DNA of 59,372 nucleotides from an uncultured Lachnospiraceae bacterium. Lineage in GTDB: Bacteria > Bacillota > Clostridia > Lachnospirales > Lachnospiraceae. A model generated the notes under the pieces. The model saw only the letters and a program-made list of their open reading frames with translations, did not search any database and was not told the DNA's origin. Location of the stretch: positions 1 through 59,372 of the forward strand of contig CAJUFE010000025.1 of assembly GCA_910585635.1 (NCBI GenBank), read 5' to 3'. The translations under genes and the position numbers were made by a program. Shown here in pieces: positions 44,357 through 52,706 of the stretch; the first letter of the stretch is position 1, and the number at the start of each line of letters is the position of its first letter.

Positions 44357-46696
44357 TCATCCGCGCTCCACATAGTTGGTGATCACCGCGTCCGTCCCCA
44401 AGGCCTCCATGCGTTGGATATCGGCTTCCTCATTGACAGTCCATACATGGACCCGGATCCCCCGGGCGTGACAGCTCCTGACCACATCGGGATATACGAT
44501 ACCGGTCCGGTCTGCAGTCACGTCCGGATATGTGATCCCCACATGCTCTGCGGCCGCGTCCGGATATGTGATCCCTGCATGATCTGCAGCCACATCCGGA
44601 TACGCCATGTTCCGCAAGGATGGATGGACCGCATAGACCCCGTATCTGGCCCCATAGTCCGCGACGCCTATAAGCCCGTCGGAATACAAGAACGCGATCC
44701 TGGCCGTAGGCAGCAGCTCCTTGATCTTCATCATGGAATGATGGTTAAAGGAGGAATAGACGATCCGGTCTGCCAGCCCCTTTTCCTCGGCAAGCTTTAG
44801 GACCTTCTCTTCTAATCCCTCGTAAAAGATGGCGCTGTTCTTCAGCTCCAGGTTGACAGTCATATGGGTCTTTTTGACCAGGTCGTAGACCTCTGCCAAT
44901 GTAGGGACGGACACCTTTCCGTAAGCCGGGAAGGCTCGCCCCACATCCAGGGCGCGCAGTTCCTCCAGGCAAAAGTCTTTCACCCATCCCCTGCCGTCGC
45001 TGACCCGGTCCACCCGCTCGTCATGGATCACCACCGGCACGCCGTCCTTGGTCAGCTGCACGTCCAGCTCGATCCCGTCCGCGCCCAGCATATGGGCCAG
45101 CTCAAAGGCCGGGAGGGTGTTCTCCGGCGCGTGGCCGCTGGCGCCCCGGTGGGCCCAGATCTTCATCTTCCGTTCTGCGCGTTTCTGTATGGCCGCAGAA
45201 CGCCAGGTGCTCCTCCTTTTGGCAAAGGATATCTCCCGGTCCTCTCCGGCCCCGAACCGGATCAGCTTGATCTGCTGCCCCCTTAGATCCACCAGCATAC
45301 TATCCCACAGGTCCTGGGTCACCGTATCGGCTTCTCTTGGACAGACGATGGCTCCCTTAGGCTTTTTGTCCAGGAAATATTCCAGCTTGGCACAGCCTAT
45401 GGACAGGACCGGGAAGCTGCAGCCCATATAGATCTGGTCTGCGTGGACATGGCCATAGAAAAAGCCCACGATCTGGTACTGCTCTCTGGCATTGCACCCT
45501 TCCAGGATATCCAGGAGCCTTTCGCCATTCCGGATGTAAAAGCTCCAGTAGTCCAGCTGGGCTAACGGCGCGTCGTGGGAGAAGATCAGGAAACGGGTCC
45601 CCTCCTTTGCGCTGTATAAGGTCTCCTCCAGCCAGGCAAGCTGGGCGTCTGTATAGCCATAGCGGATGGGAGCGCCATCGTCAAAGGAGGACAAGAAGAC
45701 CAGGCGGATCGGGAAGGCAAAGCCCTGTAGGTCGATGTGATAGTCCAGCCTGCACCCGCCTTCTGCCTGCTCTATACGGTCCCATCCTATGCGACCTGGC
45801 CCTGCTCCACTCTGCCCTGCGCTTTCCCGCTCTACGCGGTCCGGTCCTGCTCCACTCCCATACAGTCTATAGAGCGCCTTCATCTCCTCTGCCGTGAAGG
45901 CGTTCTCCCGGTTCCGGAAATAATTGCTGTCATGGTTCCCGGGTGTGATATAGACCGGTGCTCTGCAGTACTCCAGGTCCCGGATGATCTGCCGCACATA
46001 GCCTGCGGTCCGTTCCTTCGAGAGCATCCCATCCGTCAGATCCCCCAGATGGATGATCCCGTCGTAATCCACCTTTTCCGCCACACGCCGGATATTGTGG
46101 CAGGTGTCCTCCCAGGTGCCGTTGACCGTGTAATGGGTATCCGCCAGGAGGCACAGTTTTAGGATCCCCTTTCCGGCCCTGCGGTCCGGATGCCATGCCG
46201 CGCCTTGATCATCGCCCGCCATGCCCGCACATGCCGCGTCGATGGCGTGGATCGTCTCCTGGATCTCCTGGGTAAAGCAAGCCTTTTCCTCATAGGCTTC
46301 CTCTTCGGAAAAGAAGGCCAGCAGCTTTTCTCTATACCGGTCCTCCTCTTCCGTCAGGTCGGCCCCGTCCTCCCGCCGGATACACACACGGAACCAGCAT
46401 CTTTCCGTGAAAACAAAGTCCTCCCGTCCATAGCTGTCGGGAGCGAGGTTACGCGTATAACGAGCCCAATTTTCCTCTGGCGCATAGGCATAGCTGTAGA
46501 TATAGGCCAGATCCCGCTCCACAGAAAAAATAGCCACCGCAAAGAGATAGCCTTTCTCACATAAATGGATCCTGCTGCCTGGCAGCGCCTTGTAAAAGTC
46601 TTCTGTGGCCATGTGCTTCGGAGAACCCGGGACCAGCGTGCCGTCCACGAGCGCTGTTCGGAACCCCGGCGTGAGCTTAAGATATCGTATGTCCAT
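44357..46696 (-). CDS. Metallophosphoesterase fused to glycerophosphodiester phosphodiesterase
   Basis: The protein has 779 residues. About 180-470 is a calcineurin-like phosphoesterase: LCLLADTHYTVNG, GIIHLGDLTDG, YITPGNHDSNYF, FSHDAPLAQ and FFYGHVHADQIY give the full metal-ligand set. About 515-779 is a GDPD domain: IWAHRGASGHAPENT (with the H-R and E-N-T metal sites), GIELDVQLTKDGVPVVIHDE, and VHVWTVNEEADI near the end. A 12-residue repeat (YPDVAADHAGIT-type, three copies) is inserted just before RGIRVHVWTVN. It could trim or recycle glycerophosphate polymers. It is the first gene of the minus-strand run behind a good promoter, next to the cytidylyltransferase fusion. Confidence 0.93.
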   Translation of the reverse strand: MDIRYLKLTPGFRTALVDGTLVPGSPKHMATEDFYKALPGSRIHLCEKGYLFAVAIFSVERDLAYIYSYAYAPEENWARYTRNLAPDSYGREDFVFTERCWFRVCIRREDGADLTEEEDRYREKLLAFFSEEEAYEEKACFTQEIQETIHAIDAACAGMAGDDQGAAWHPDRRAGKGILKLCLLADTHYTVNGTWEDTCHNIRRVAEKVDYDGIIHLGDLTDGMLSKERTAGYVRQIIRDLEYCRAPVYITPGNHDSNYFRNRENAFTAEEMKALYRLYGSGAGPDRVERESAGQSGAGPGRIGWDRIEQAEGGCRLDYHIDLQGFAFPIRLVFLSSFDDGAPIRYGYTDAQLAWLEETLYSAKEGTRFLIFSHDAPLAQLDYWSFYIRNGERLLDILEGCNAREQYQIVGFFYGHVHADQIYMGCSFPVLSIGCAKLEYFLDKKPKGAIVCPREADTVTQDLWDSMLVDLRGQQIKLIRFGAGEDREISFAKRRSTWRSAAIQKRAERKMKIWAHRGASGHAPENTLPAFELAHMLGADGIELDVQLTKDGVPVVIHDERVDRVSDGRGWVKDFCLEELRALDVGRAFPAYGKVSVPTLAEVYDLVKKTHMTVNLELKNSAIFYEGLEEKVLKLAEEKGLADRIVYSSFNHHSMMKIKELLPTARIAFLYSDGLIGVADYGARYGVYAVHPSLRNMAYPDVAADHAGITYPDAAAEHVGITYPDVTADRTGIVYPDVVRSCHARGIRVHVWTVNEEADIQRMEALGTDAVITNYVERG
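44484..44602. repeat. 36-bp coding minisatellite inside the GDPD domain
   Basis: Units start at 44484, 44520, 44556 and (partial) 44592, always 36 bp apart, with the shared core TCCGGATATGTGATCCC. Each adds 12 residues in frame, between VHPSLRNMA and VVRSCHARGIRVHV, which are adjacent in ordinary GDPD proteins. Confidence 0.9.
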
Positions 46697-46722
46697 CGGT
46701 CATCATCCTTTTCTAAGGCCTT

Positions 46723-46751
46723 ATTATACTAAGATCATGATGCGGTGTAAA
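46723..46751 (-). promoter_or_regulatory. Promoter of the phosphoesterase-GDPD gene and run below it
   Basis: Minus strand TTTACA (46746-46751) and TATAAT (46723-46728) with 17-bp spacing. The start near 46716 gives a very short leader to ATG 46696. Confidence 0.75.
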
Positions 46752-46843
46752 GTCCACTTTTTCCCACAAGACTGGTCGCTGCCCATTAGCTGCCCATTAA
46801 ACTATCCATCCCACTCCGCAAAGATCCCCACGATCCTGCATTA

Positions 46844-46855
46844 ATATGGTATAAT
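46844..46855 (+). promoter_or_regulatory. Extended -10 promoter of the SPL-type radical SAM gene
   Basis: ATATGGTATAAT contains TGn upstream of TATAAT (46850-46855). No good -35 lies at 17 bp, which suits an extended -10 promoter. Transcription would start near 46862, about 90 nt before ATG 46954. Confidence 0.6.
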
Positions 46856-46953
46856 ATCGACAGATATCATACCGCGCCGGTCCGGTGTCTCGCGAGAGTG
46901 GGACAAAATACCGACCGGACCGTGTGCATCCCCGGAAAGGAGTGTACCCCGCC

Positions 46954-47847
46954 ATGATCGAGCAGATCCCTGCAAAGCACATCGTCACCAAGACCAGGAC
47001 CAGCGACTGGTTCGGGATGGACTATAACATGAACATCTACCACGGCTGCTGCCATGGCTGCATCTATTGTGACAGCCGTTCCTCCTGTTATCAGATCCGG
47101 GATTTTGACCGGGTCCGGGCAAAGGAAAATGCCCTGCAGATCATCCGGGACGACCTACGCCGGAAGGTGAAGAAGGGCGTTGTAGGCACCGGTGCCATGA
47201 GCGACCCGTACAATCCTTTTGAGGCCGAGCTCTACCTTACCCGGCACGCCTTAGAGCTGATCGATGCCTTCGGCTTTGGCATCGGGATCGCCACCAAGAG
47301 CACGCTCATGGAGCGGGATGTGGATGTGCTGGAAAGCATCCGGGAGCATTCTCCGGTCCTTCTAAAGGTAACGGTCACCACCCCCTACGACCAGCTGGCG
47401 AAAAAGCTGGAGCCTGGAGCGCCGCCCTCCTCTGCACGGATGGAGCTGATCGCCCGCCTGCGCCGCCATAAGCTTTTTACCGGGATCCTCCTGATGCCGG
47501 TCCTCCCCTTTATCGAGGATGAGGAAGAAGCTGTCATCAAGCTGGTCACTATGGCCGGAGAGGCCGGGGCCTCCTTCATCTACCCAGCCTTCGGGATGAC
47601 CCTGCGGGACGGTCAACGGGAATGGTATCTGGACCATCTAGAGGAGCTGTTCCCTGGCCAGGGGCTAAAGCTCCAGTACTTGAAACGCTATGGCAATTCT
47701 TACGAGTGCGCCAGTCCCAAGGCGAAAAAGCTATGGGACGCCTTCACGGCCGAATGTGAAAAACGGCACATCCTATACCAGATGAAGGACATCATCCCAG
47801 CTTATAAACGAGGCTATACCTACACGCAGCTCAGCCTTTTTGACTGA
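46954..47847 (+). CDS. SPL-family radical SAM protein
   Basis: The protein has 297 residues. The cluster motif is YHGCCHGCIYCDSRSSCY (C-x3-C-x2-C, about 30-37), preceded by NIYHGCCHGC as in spore-photoproduct-lyase-like/Rv2578c-type proteins. GTGAMSDPYNPFE and IATKSTLMERDVDVL are family landmarks; LMPVLPFIEDEEE follows. The C-terminal end GYTYTQLSLFD resembles short tails seen in DNA-associated enzymes. ATG 46954 follows AAAGGAG by 11 nt. The gene is divergent from the glycan run. Repair of DNA or modification of RNA are possible roles. Confidence 0.85.
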   Translation: MIEQIPAKHIVTKTRTSDWFGMDYNMNIYHGCCHGCIYCDSRSSCYQIRDFDRVRAKENALQIIRDDLRRKVKKGVVGTGAMSDPYNPFEAELYLTRHALELIDAFGFGIGIATKSTLMERDVDVLESIREHSPVLLKVTVTTPYDQLAKKLEPGAPPSSARMELIARLRRHKLFTGILLMPVLPFIEDEEEAVIKLVTMAGEAGASFIYPAFGMTLRDGQREWYLDHLEELFPGQGLKLQYLKRYGNSYECASPKAKKLWDAFTAECEKRHILYQMKDIIPAYKRGYTYTQLSLFD

Positions 47848-47894
47848 CCCCATGGGCGTGTGCCTTTTCGGGCCGGACCGATGCCTGAACGCCC

Positions 47895-49799
47895 TTACTT
47901 CCTCTCCACCACCTTCGTGTACCGCAGCAGGGGATACTCCCCGTCATGGGCTGCGAGCTCTGGGGCCTTCTCATCATAGGCAGCACGCTCAGAAGCCTTC
48001 CCTTCACAGACCGCGAGCTCTGAGGCCTTCCCTTCACAGACTGCGAGTTCTGAGGCCTTCCCTTCACAGACTGCGAGCTCTGAGGCCTTCCCTTCACAGA
48101 CCGCGAGCTCTGAGGCCTTCTTATCATAAACTGCGGACCCAGGAGCCTCCTCTTTATGAGCAGCAACTTTGAGTATCTTTCCCGGGTCACGAGATGCCTG
48201 GCTCCATGGCTGTTCCTGGTGATAGCCGCCATATGCTCCTGCATCCATCTGTCCCTGGCGATAGTCGCCATATGCCCCTGCATCCATCTGTCCCTGGCGA
48301 TAGTCGCCATATGCTCCTACATCCATCTGTCCCGGCCGTTTCACCCGCACGGCTCCGGCTCTAAGGAGTCGGTAGGACAGCTCTTCCCACTCCTCTTCCT
48401 TGCAGATCAGCCCTGCGGTCTGGAGGGAGAGCCGGATCCGCCTCAGCTCCCGGATCAGTCTATGCCTGGGTAGACAGAGGACCGGACACCCGCCGGCCCA
48501 TGACCGAGTATCTGCACATATGCCTGTCACATTGGCCGCCATCACATCCTCCAGTCCTGCGGTATATCCCCGCAAGGTCATCTGGGCGATCTGCCCCTCA
48601 TCCCAGCCCAGCTCCGCCTGCAAGCTGTGGATCTCTCCCTGCAGCAGCCTGGCCGCTTCCTTTGCCGCTCCCGTCCGCTCCGTATCCAGAAAGACCGCCT
48701 GGCAGGAGCTGCAGGAACGCTGCTGTGTCTTAAGGATATGCAGGGCCAGCTCCCGTACCTTCTCTCTGTCCTTTAACCCCTGCTCTGTACAATACACAAA
48801 GCTAAAACGGTGTCCCCACTCGATCAGCCGCTTATCTGGCCCGGCCATGGTGCGTACCTGTCTTACCGTCTCGTCACTGCCCCAGACTACCACGCCGTCG
48901 GCCATCTCCATCAGCCGCCGGATCGTCTCCTCCCGGTCCGAGGAGATGGGAAATACGTGGATGTATGGCTTAAGCTCCGGCTCCAGACGGACCAGTTCCT
49001 TTAATAAAAATATGGAGACCTCCCGGTCCTTGCCGGAGGGCTTCAGCAGGTTCACGTTACCGGCCAAAAGTCCTTCGATCACACTGTACGCCCCCAGGCC
49101 AGGTACATTTCCCGCGCCCAGATGGAGCAGGACGCCCAGCGGGTAACGCCGGCGCTCCCCGGCCGGGTCCTCCCCTAGCTCTCGTCTCACCCGGTCTGAT
49201 AAGACCGCCCGGCTGATCTGGTACGCTGCCAGAGCCAGCTCTCCCTGCCCTATGGGACTTCCCTGGGCCTGCCTGTCCCACACCGGCCCGCCCATGGCCG
49301 GACCGCCGCCTTGCATATGACCGCTCACCATCTGCGCGCCTGCCCCAGTCTTATCGGTCCACCCCACATAGGCCCCTCCAAGCACTCCGGCTGACAGCCG
49401 CTCACAGGCACGGATGACCTTCTCATAGGGGAGCAAAGGCCCCTCCAGTACCCGGCAGAGCTCACGCTCCAGACGCTCAGACGGGGGTGTATCTGCTGCG
49501 CGGGCCATCCTTGCTGTACAGCTTGCATCTACCTTATGCTCTGTGTCTGCTCTACGACTTGCATCTACTTTATGCCCTGCACCTGCTCTTCGACTTGCAT
49601 CTACTTTATGCTCTGCCCCTGCTCCACGATCAACATTTGCCCCATGACCTATATTTCTTTTACAACTGGTCTTTCTTTTAAGCTCGTCCTCCCTTTTCGG
49701 GCCTATCCTTCTTTTCATCTTATCTGTCACTTCCCCCGACATACTCTGTCTATTGGCCCTCTCTGTCCTAAAATATACCCACGGTCCTCCCTGCTCCAT
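47895..49799 (-). CDS. luxC: LuxC-type acyl-CoA/acyl-protein reductase with repeat expansions
   Basis: LuxC reduces an activated fatty acyl group to an aldehyde. The core is normal: LLHLGAGNVPGLGAYSVIEG, NVNLLKPSGKDREVSIFLL, VWGSDETVRQVR, and TQQRSCSSCQAVFLD with the catalytic Cys. At 634 residues it is longer than usual because of repeats. These are a 12-residue repeat near the N-terminus (KVDASRRAGAGH-like), a 13-residue repeat (GQMDAGAYGDYRQ) and a 10-residue repeat (KASELAVCEG). The last two are inserted between VRVKRPG and the conserved C-terminal DGEYPLLRYTKVV. Start is uncertain: 49799, 49742 or 49718. It follows luxE by 66 bp. Confidence 0.88.
   Translation of the reverse strand: MEQGGPWVYFRTERANRQSMSGEVTDKMKRRIGPKREDELKRKTSCKRNIGHGANVDRGAGAEHKVDASRRAGAGHKVDASRRADTEHKVDASCTARMARAADTPPSERLERELCRVLEGPLLPYEKVIRACERLSAGVLGGAYVGWTDKTGAGAQMVSGHMQGGGPAMGGPVWDRQAQGSPIGQGELALAAYQISRAVLSDRVRRELGEDPAGERRRYPLGVLLHLGAGNVPGLGAYSVIEGLLAGNVNLLKPSGKDREVSIFLLKELVRLEPELKPYIHVFPISSDREETIRRLMEMADGVVVWGSDETVRQVRTMAGPDKRLIEWGHRFSFVYCTEQGLKDREKVRELALHILKTQQRSCSSCQAVFLDTERTGAAKEAARLLQGEIHSLQAELGWDEGQIAQMTLRGYTAGLEDVMAANVTGICADTRSWAGGCPVLCLPRHRLIRELRRIRLSLQTAGLICKEEEWEELSYRLLRAGAVRVKRPGQMDVGAYGDYRQGQMDAGAYGDYRQGQMDAGAYGGYHQEQPWSQASRDPGKILKVAAHKEEAPGSAVYDKKASELAVCEGKASELAVCEGKASELAVCEGKASELAVCEGKASERAAYDEKAPELAAHDGEYPLLRYTKVVERK
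47941..48150. repeat. 30-bp coding minisatellite in luxC
   Basis: Seven units of 30 bp (starts 47941, 47971, 48001 and so on). Those at 48001-48120 are nearly identical (CCTTCACAGACTGCGAGCTC core) and the outer ones are decayed. On the coding strand each gives ten residues, KASELAVCEG. Confidence 0.93.
48202..48332. repeat. 39-bp coding minisatellite in luxC
   Basis: Units start at 48202, 48241, 48280 and a partial at 48319 (GCATCCATCTGTCCCTGGCG core). They encode the 13-residue unit GQMDAGAYGDYRQ, next to the 30-bp array. Confidence 0.9.
49522..49629. repeat. 36-bp coding minisatellite near the luxC start
   Basis: Three units begin CTTGCATCTAC at 49522, 49558 and 49594, exactly 36 bp apart. 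They encode the basic 12-residue repeat in the non-conserved N-terminal extension. Confidence 0.9.
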
Positions 49800-49865
49800 G
49801 ATCCTGGCATATCACGTCCCTGCCACCTACCAACCTCTGCTCGGGGACAGAGCCTATACCTCTGT

Positions 49866-51023
49866 CTAGAGCAGTTCCTGCACATCTACCCGGTGCAGCC
49901 CCTGCGCTTCCGCTCGGAGCAGCTTCTGCGCCCCCGCCGCGCAGGTCTGGATCTCCTCCAGCCCGGCCCTCCCCAAGATCTCAAAGTAAGGGGTCTTTAT
50001 GGGGCATCCGCAGGAGCCGCCCTCATGGAGAACGGCCAGATCATCGGTCATCACACTCAAAAGCGGCATCCCCTTTGCCAGAGGGGTCAGCAGGTCCAAA
50101 AGGCCCGGCACGCCATATCCCACCGGCTCCAAGGTCCTTACATCCCGGATGATCGCCCGGCTGTAGATCGGCACATGGAAATGGCGGCGGGGGCAGGCAC
50201 AGTAAAGGGAAGGGTGCTCCGCTGCTCCGAAGAACTCCCGCACCCGGCTCTCTGGGATCCCCAGGATCTCCTCCAGCAGCCTGCCAAGCTCCTCCTTATC
50301 CACCTGCTCCCGGTGATGCTCCTTCCAGCCGCCGCCTAAAAGGGCCATGGAGCCGGGCGGCAGCCTATAGCGCCTGCCCTGCTCTTTAAGGCCCTTTAGC
50401 AGAAAGAACAGGTAGGAAGGAAAACCCACGATCCGCACTGGCAGGCGGCTTTTCCCATACCGCTCCAAGCCCTCCAGCAGCCCTTCCATGTCCAAGTGAT
50501 AACGCCCCTTTTGGCCGCGGAGCGCATAGGTATAGGAGGCTGGCGGGGCGAAGAGGGACGTGATCTTCTGGGTCTTGGTGACGATCCTCTCATCGCCAGG
50601 GTCCGGCGCATAACCCAGCATAAGGTAATCTGCCGGCGTCCTGGAAAAAAGCTGATGATATCGGCCCAGACTAAGTGTCATCAGCCCTCCGAAAAAGATG
50701 CTCTCCAGATCGAACCCCATCTGGCTCCTCTGGCCGCCGGTCCCGGAGGAGGTGGCTCTTATCCACATCTGCCTCTCCTTTAAAGTCCAGAGCTTCTGCC
50801 GTTTAAAAAGAGCCGTGGGGAGGGGAGGGATCTTCTCCAGATCCGTCATACTGCGGATAGAGGAAAGCCGCTCTGCCCCATAACGTCCCAAGATCTTTCT
50901 ATACGCTGGGTTTTTCCTTCTGTGATACGCAAGGTTTTCCTCCATCGCCTTCAAAAACAGCTTTTCCGTCCCCTGATGGTCATACGGGTCCCGGTGCAGA
51001 TATAAAGAAAGCTTCGCGCCCAT
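49866..51023 (-). CDS. luxE: LuxE-type acyl-protein synthetase
   Basis: The protein has 385 residues. LuxE activates a fatty acid with ATP and hands it to a carrier or to LuxC. The adenylate-forming family signs are ATSSGTGGQRSQMGFD (P-loop-like, about 90), LMLGYAPDPGDER, GGGWKEHHREQVDKEEL and FFGAAEHPSLYCACP. VMTDDLAVLHEGGSCGCPIKTPYFEILGRAG closes the domain. ATG 51023 follows ACGGAGG. The gene sits directly before luxC on the same strand. No luciferase (luxAB) genes are present, so the pair makes an aldehyde or acyl group for another purpose. Confidence 0.92.
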   Translation of the reverse strand: MGAKLSLYLHRDPYDHQGTEKLFLKAMEENLAYHRRKNPAYRKILGRYGAERLSSIRSMTDLEKIPPLPTALFKRQKLWTLKERQMWIRATSSGTGGQRSQMGFDLESIFFGGLMTLSLGRYHQLFSRTPADYLMLGYAPDPGDERIVTKTQKITSLFAPPASYTYALRGQKGRYHLDMEGLLEGLERYGKSRLPVRIVGFPSYLFFLLKGLKEQGRRYRLPPGSMALLGGGWKEHHREQVDKEELGRLLEEILGIPESRVREFFGAAEHPSLYCACPRRHFHVPIYSRAIIRDVRTLEPVGYGVPGLLDLLTPLAKGMPLLSVMTDDLAVLHEGGSCGCPIKTPYFEILGRAGLEEIQTCAAGAQKLLRAEAQGLHRVDVQELL

Positions 51024-51143
51024 CGCTCTTCGCCTCCGTTCTCACTTTCCGCAGGCGTATACGCCCATAGGGCCATTTTACCATAGCGTCCAGATGGACA
51101 CAAGTATATGGATGTGGACCTTTTCCCAGGCAGCTGTCATCGT

Positions 51144-51287
51144 GTTACTGTTCACGGCTACGCCGTTCACAGCAGCAGAATGCACACAAAATGGGCTAAC
51201 CGCCCATTTTGGCGCTGCAACCCTCGGATTTCTTGTGACCTTTGCTCACAAGAAACACCTCGCGGGATATTACCTGTGAAAAGTAAC
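51144..51287. repeat. 144-bp structured intergenic element with inverted ends
   Basis: The ends are GTTACTGTTCACGG and CCTGTGAAAAGTAAC, imperfect inverted repeats. Three hairpins lie inside: ACGGC/GCCGT near 51160; CAAAATGGGC/GCCCATTTTG at 51187-51211 with loop TAACC; and TTTCTTGTGA/TCACAAGAAA at 51229-51255. The last 54 bases recur exactly at 1-54. It lies between the ends of luxE's upstream region and the GH18 gene. It looks like a MITE-type or structured-RNA repeat. Confidence 0.85.
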
Positions 51288-51291
51288 TCTG

Positions 51292-52491
51292 TCATCCCAC
51301 CACCTGCGGCTCCCGCCGTATGGTGAACAGTTCCTCCATCATCAGCCAGTTCGCACGGAAGAAGGACATGAGCTGCCAATAGCCCGCTCCGGTCAGCCCA
51401 TACTCCTTGATCAGCCGGAACTTGGCCAGGATGCTCCGCGGATCCTCAAACCACACCTCATGCTGCACCCCGTACTGCCAATAGCGGAGATAGGGCGACT
51501 GGGCCGTCTCATCGAACCGGATATCCACCCCGTGATCCACCGCGGTCTGGATAGCCTGCAGGTTATTGATGCTCTGGGCCTTTGTCACGCCGCGCACATA
51601 AGGAAGGGGCCAATCATAGCCATAGTTGGGGATCCCCAGGCTGATCTTTTCCCTGGGGATCTCCGTCACCGCGTAGTCCACCACCCGGCGGACCATGTTG
51701 ATCGGAGCCACCGCCATGGGCGGACCATAGGTGTAGCCCCACTCGTAGGTCATGAGAAATACCCGGTCCGCCGCTTCTCCCAGCCGCCGATAATCGATCC
51801 CCTCATACAAAAGCCCCTGCTGATCGGCCGAGGTCTTAGGTGCCAGGGCCACGCTCACCTCATAGCCCAGGACCTCCATCACCGTCCTGGTCCTGGCCAC
51901 GAATGACGCAAAGAGGATCCGATCCTCCTTCTGCACAAATTCAAAGTCGATATCCAGCCCCCGATACCGCTTCTCTTCCATGACCTGTATAAGTCCTCTT
52001 ATCAGCCGGCGCTGGACGGTCAGGTCCTGGACCAAGGTCGAGATCAGCGCATTGTTGAAATGACCGTCCGCGCCTAATGGGGTCAAGGTCAGCACTGGCC
52101 GGACCCCTGCCCGCTCTGCCTCCGTGATCACCCAGGTATCATCACTGGCGGGATAGACCAGCCTCCCATCCATGGTAAAGCCATAGGAAAAGATATGGAT
52201 ATCTGTCAGATAAGGGAGGGTGTCCTCCAGGGCCTGCGGTGTGATGAACGGGTAAGCATATCCAAAGGAATATATCGCCTGTGCCTTTCGGCCCTCCTGC
52301 TCTCTCTGCTCATGCCCAGGCCGATAGATCTCCGATGCCCCTGCTCCTCTGGCGATCAAAAGCGCCTGGCCGACGGCCAGGCGGTATGGATAGGCGATCT
52401 GGTTTGCCCAGATCAGGTCTTCGACTGTGATCTTGTGCCGGGCCGCGATCGTATCCACATCATCTTTCGGCTGTACGATATAGATCTCCAT
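51292..52491 (-). CDS. LysM plus GH18 spore-type glycosidase (YaaH/SleL-like)
   Basis: The protein has 399 residues. An N-terminal LysM domain (MEIYIVQPKDDVDTIAARHKI then LIWANQIAYPYRLAVGQAL) should bind peptidoglycan. The GH18 domain begins near residue 70 and has the catalytic D-x-D-x-E pattern in RGLDIDFEFV (about 177), plus FLMTYEWGY and IPNYGYDW. This matches cortical-fragment lytic enzymes that cut N-acetylglucosamine bonds in spore cortex. No signal peptide is present, as usual for spore-coat or mother-cell proteins. It supports a spore-forming host. ATG 52491 follows GAAGGATC. Confidence 0.92.
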   Translation of the reverse strand: MEIYIVQPKDDVDTIAARHKITVEDLIWANQIAYPYRLAVGQALLIARGAGASEIYRPGHEQREQEGRKAQAIYSFGYAYPFITPQALEDTLPYLTDIHIFSYGFTMDGRLVYPASDDTWVITEAERAGVRPVLTLTPLGADGHFNNALISTLVQDLTVQRRLIRGLIQVMEEKRYRGLDIDFEFVQKEDRILFASFVARTRTVMEVLGYEVSVALAPKTSADQQGLLYEGIDYRRLGEAADRVFLMTYEWGYTYGPPMAVAPINMVRRVVDYAVTEIPREKISLGIPNYGYDWPLPYVRGVTKAQSINNLQAIQTAVDHGVDIRFDETAQSPYLRYWQYGVQHEVWFEDPRSILAKFRLIKEYGLTGAGYWQLMSFFRANWLMMEELFTIRREPQVVG

Positions 52492-52560
52492 GGCAGATCC
52501 TTCTCAGTCTCATGCTTTCCTGTTACTATATGCACATCTTTATCCGTCTGTTCTCATGAC

Positions 52561-52706
52561 AGCATGTTATCCGATCCAGAACCTTATCGGCCTTCCCTCA
52601 TGGCAGCATGTTATCCGATGCACGATGCACCTCTTGATCGGTCCGCCCTCATGACAGCATGTCATCTGATGCACGATGCACCTCTTGATCGGTCTGTCCT
52701 TATACC
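52561..52706. repeat. 51-bp intergenic tandem repeat
   Basis: AGCATGTTATCCGAT starts at 52561, 52605 and 52656. The last two units are 51 bp apart and nearly identical (with GATGCACGATGCACCTCTTG). It lies in the spacer between the ABC ATPase and GH18 genes. It runs into the ATPase stop codon region. Confidence 0.85.
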
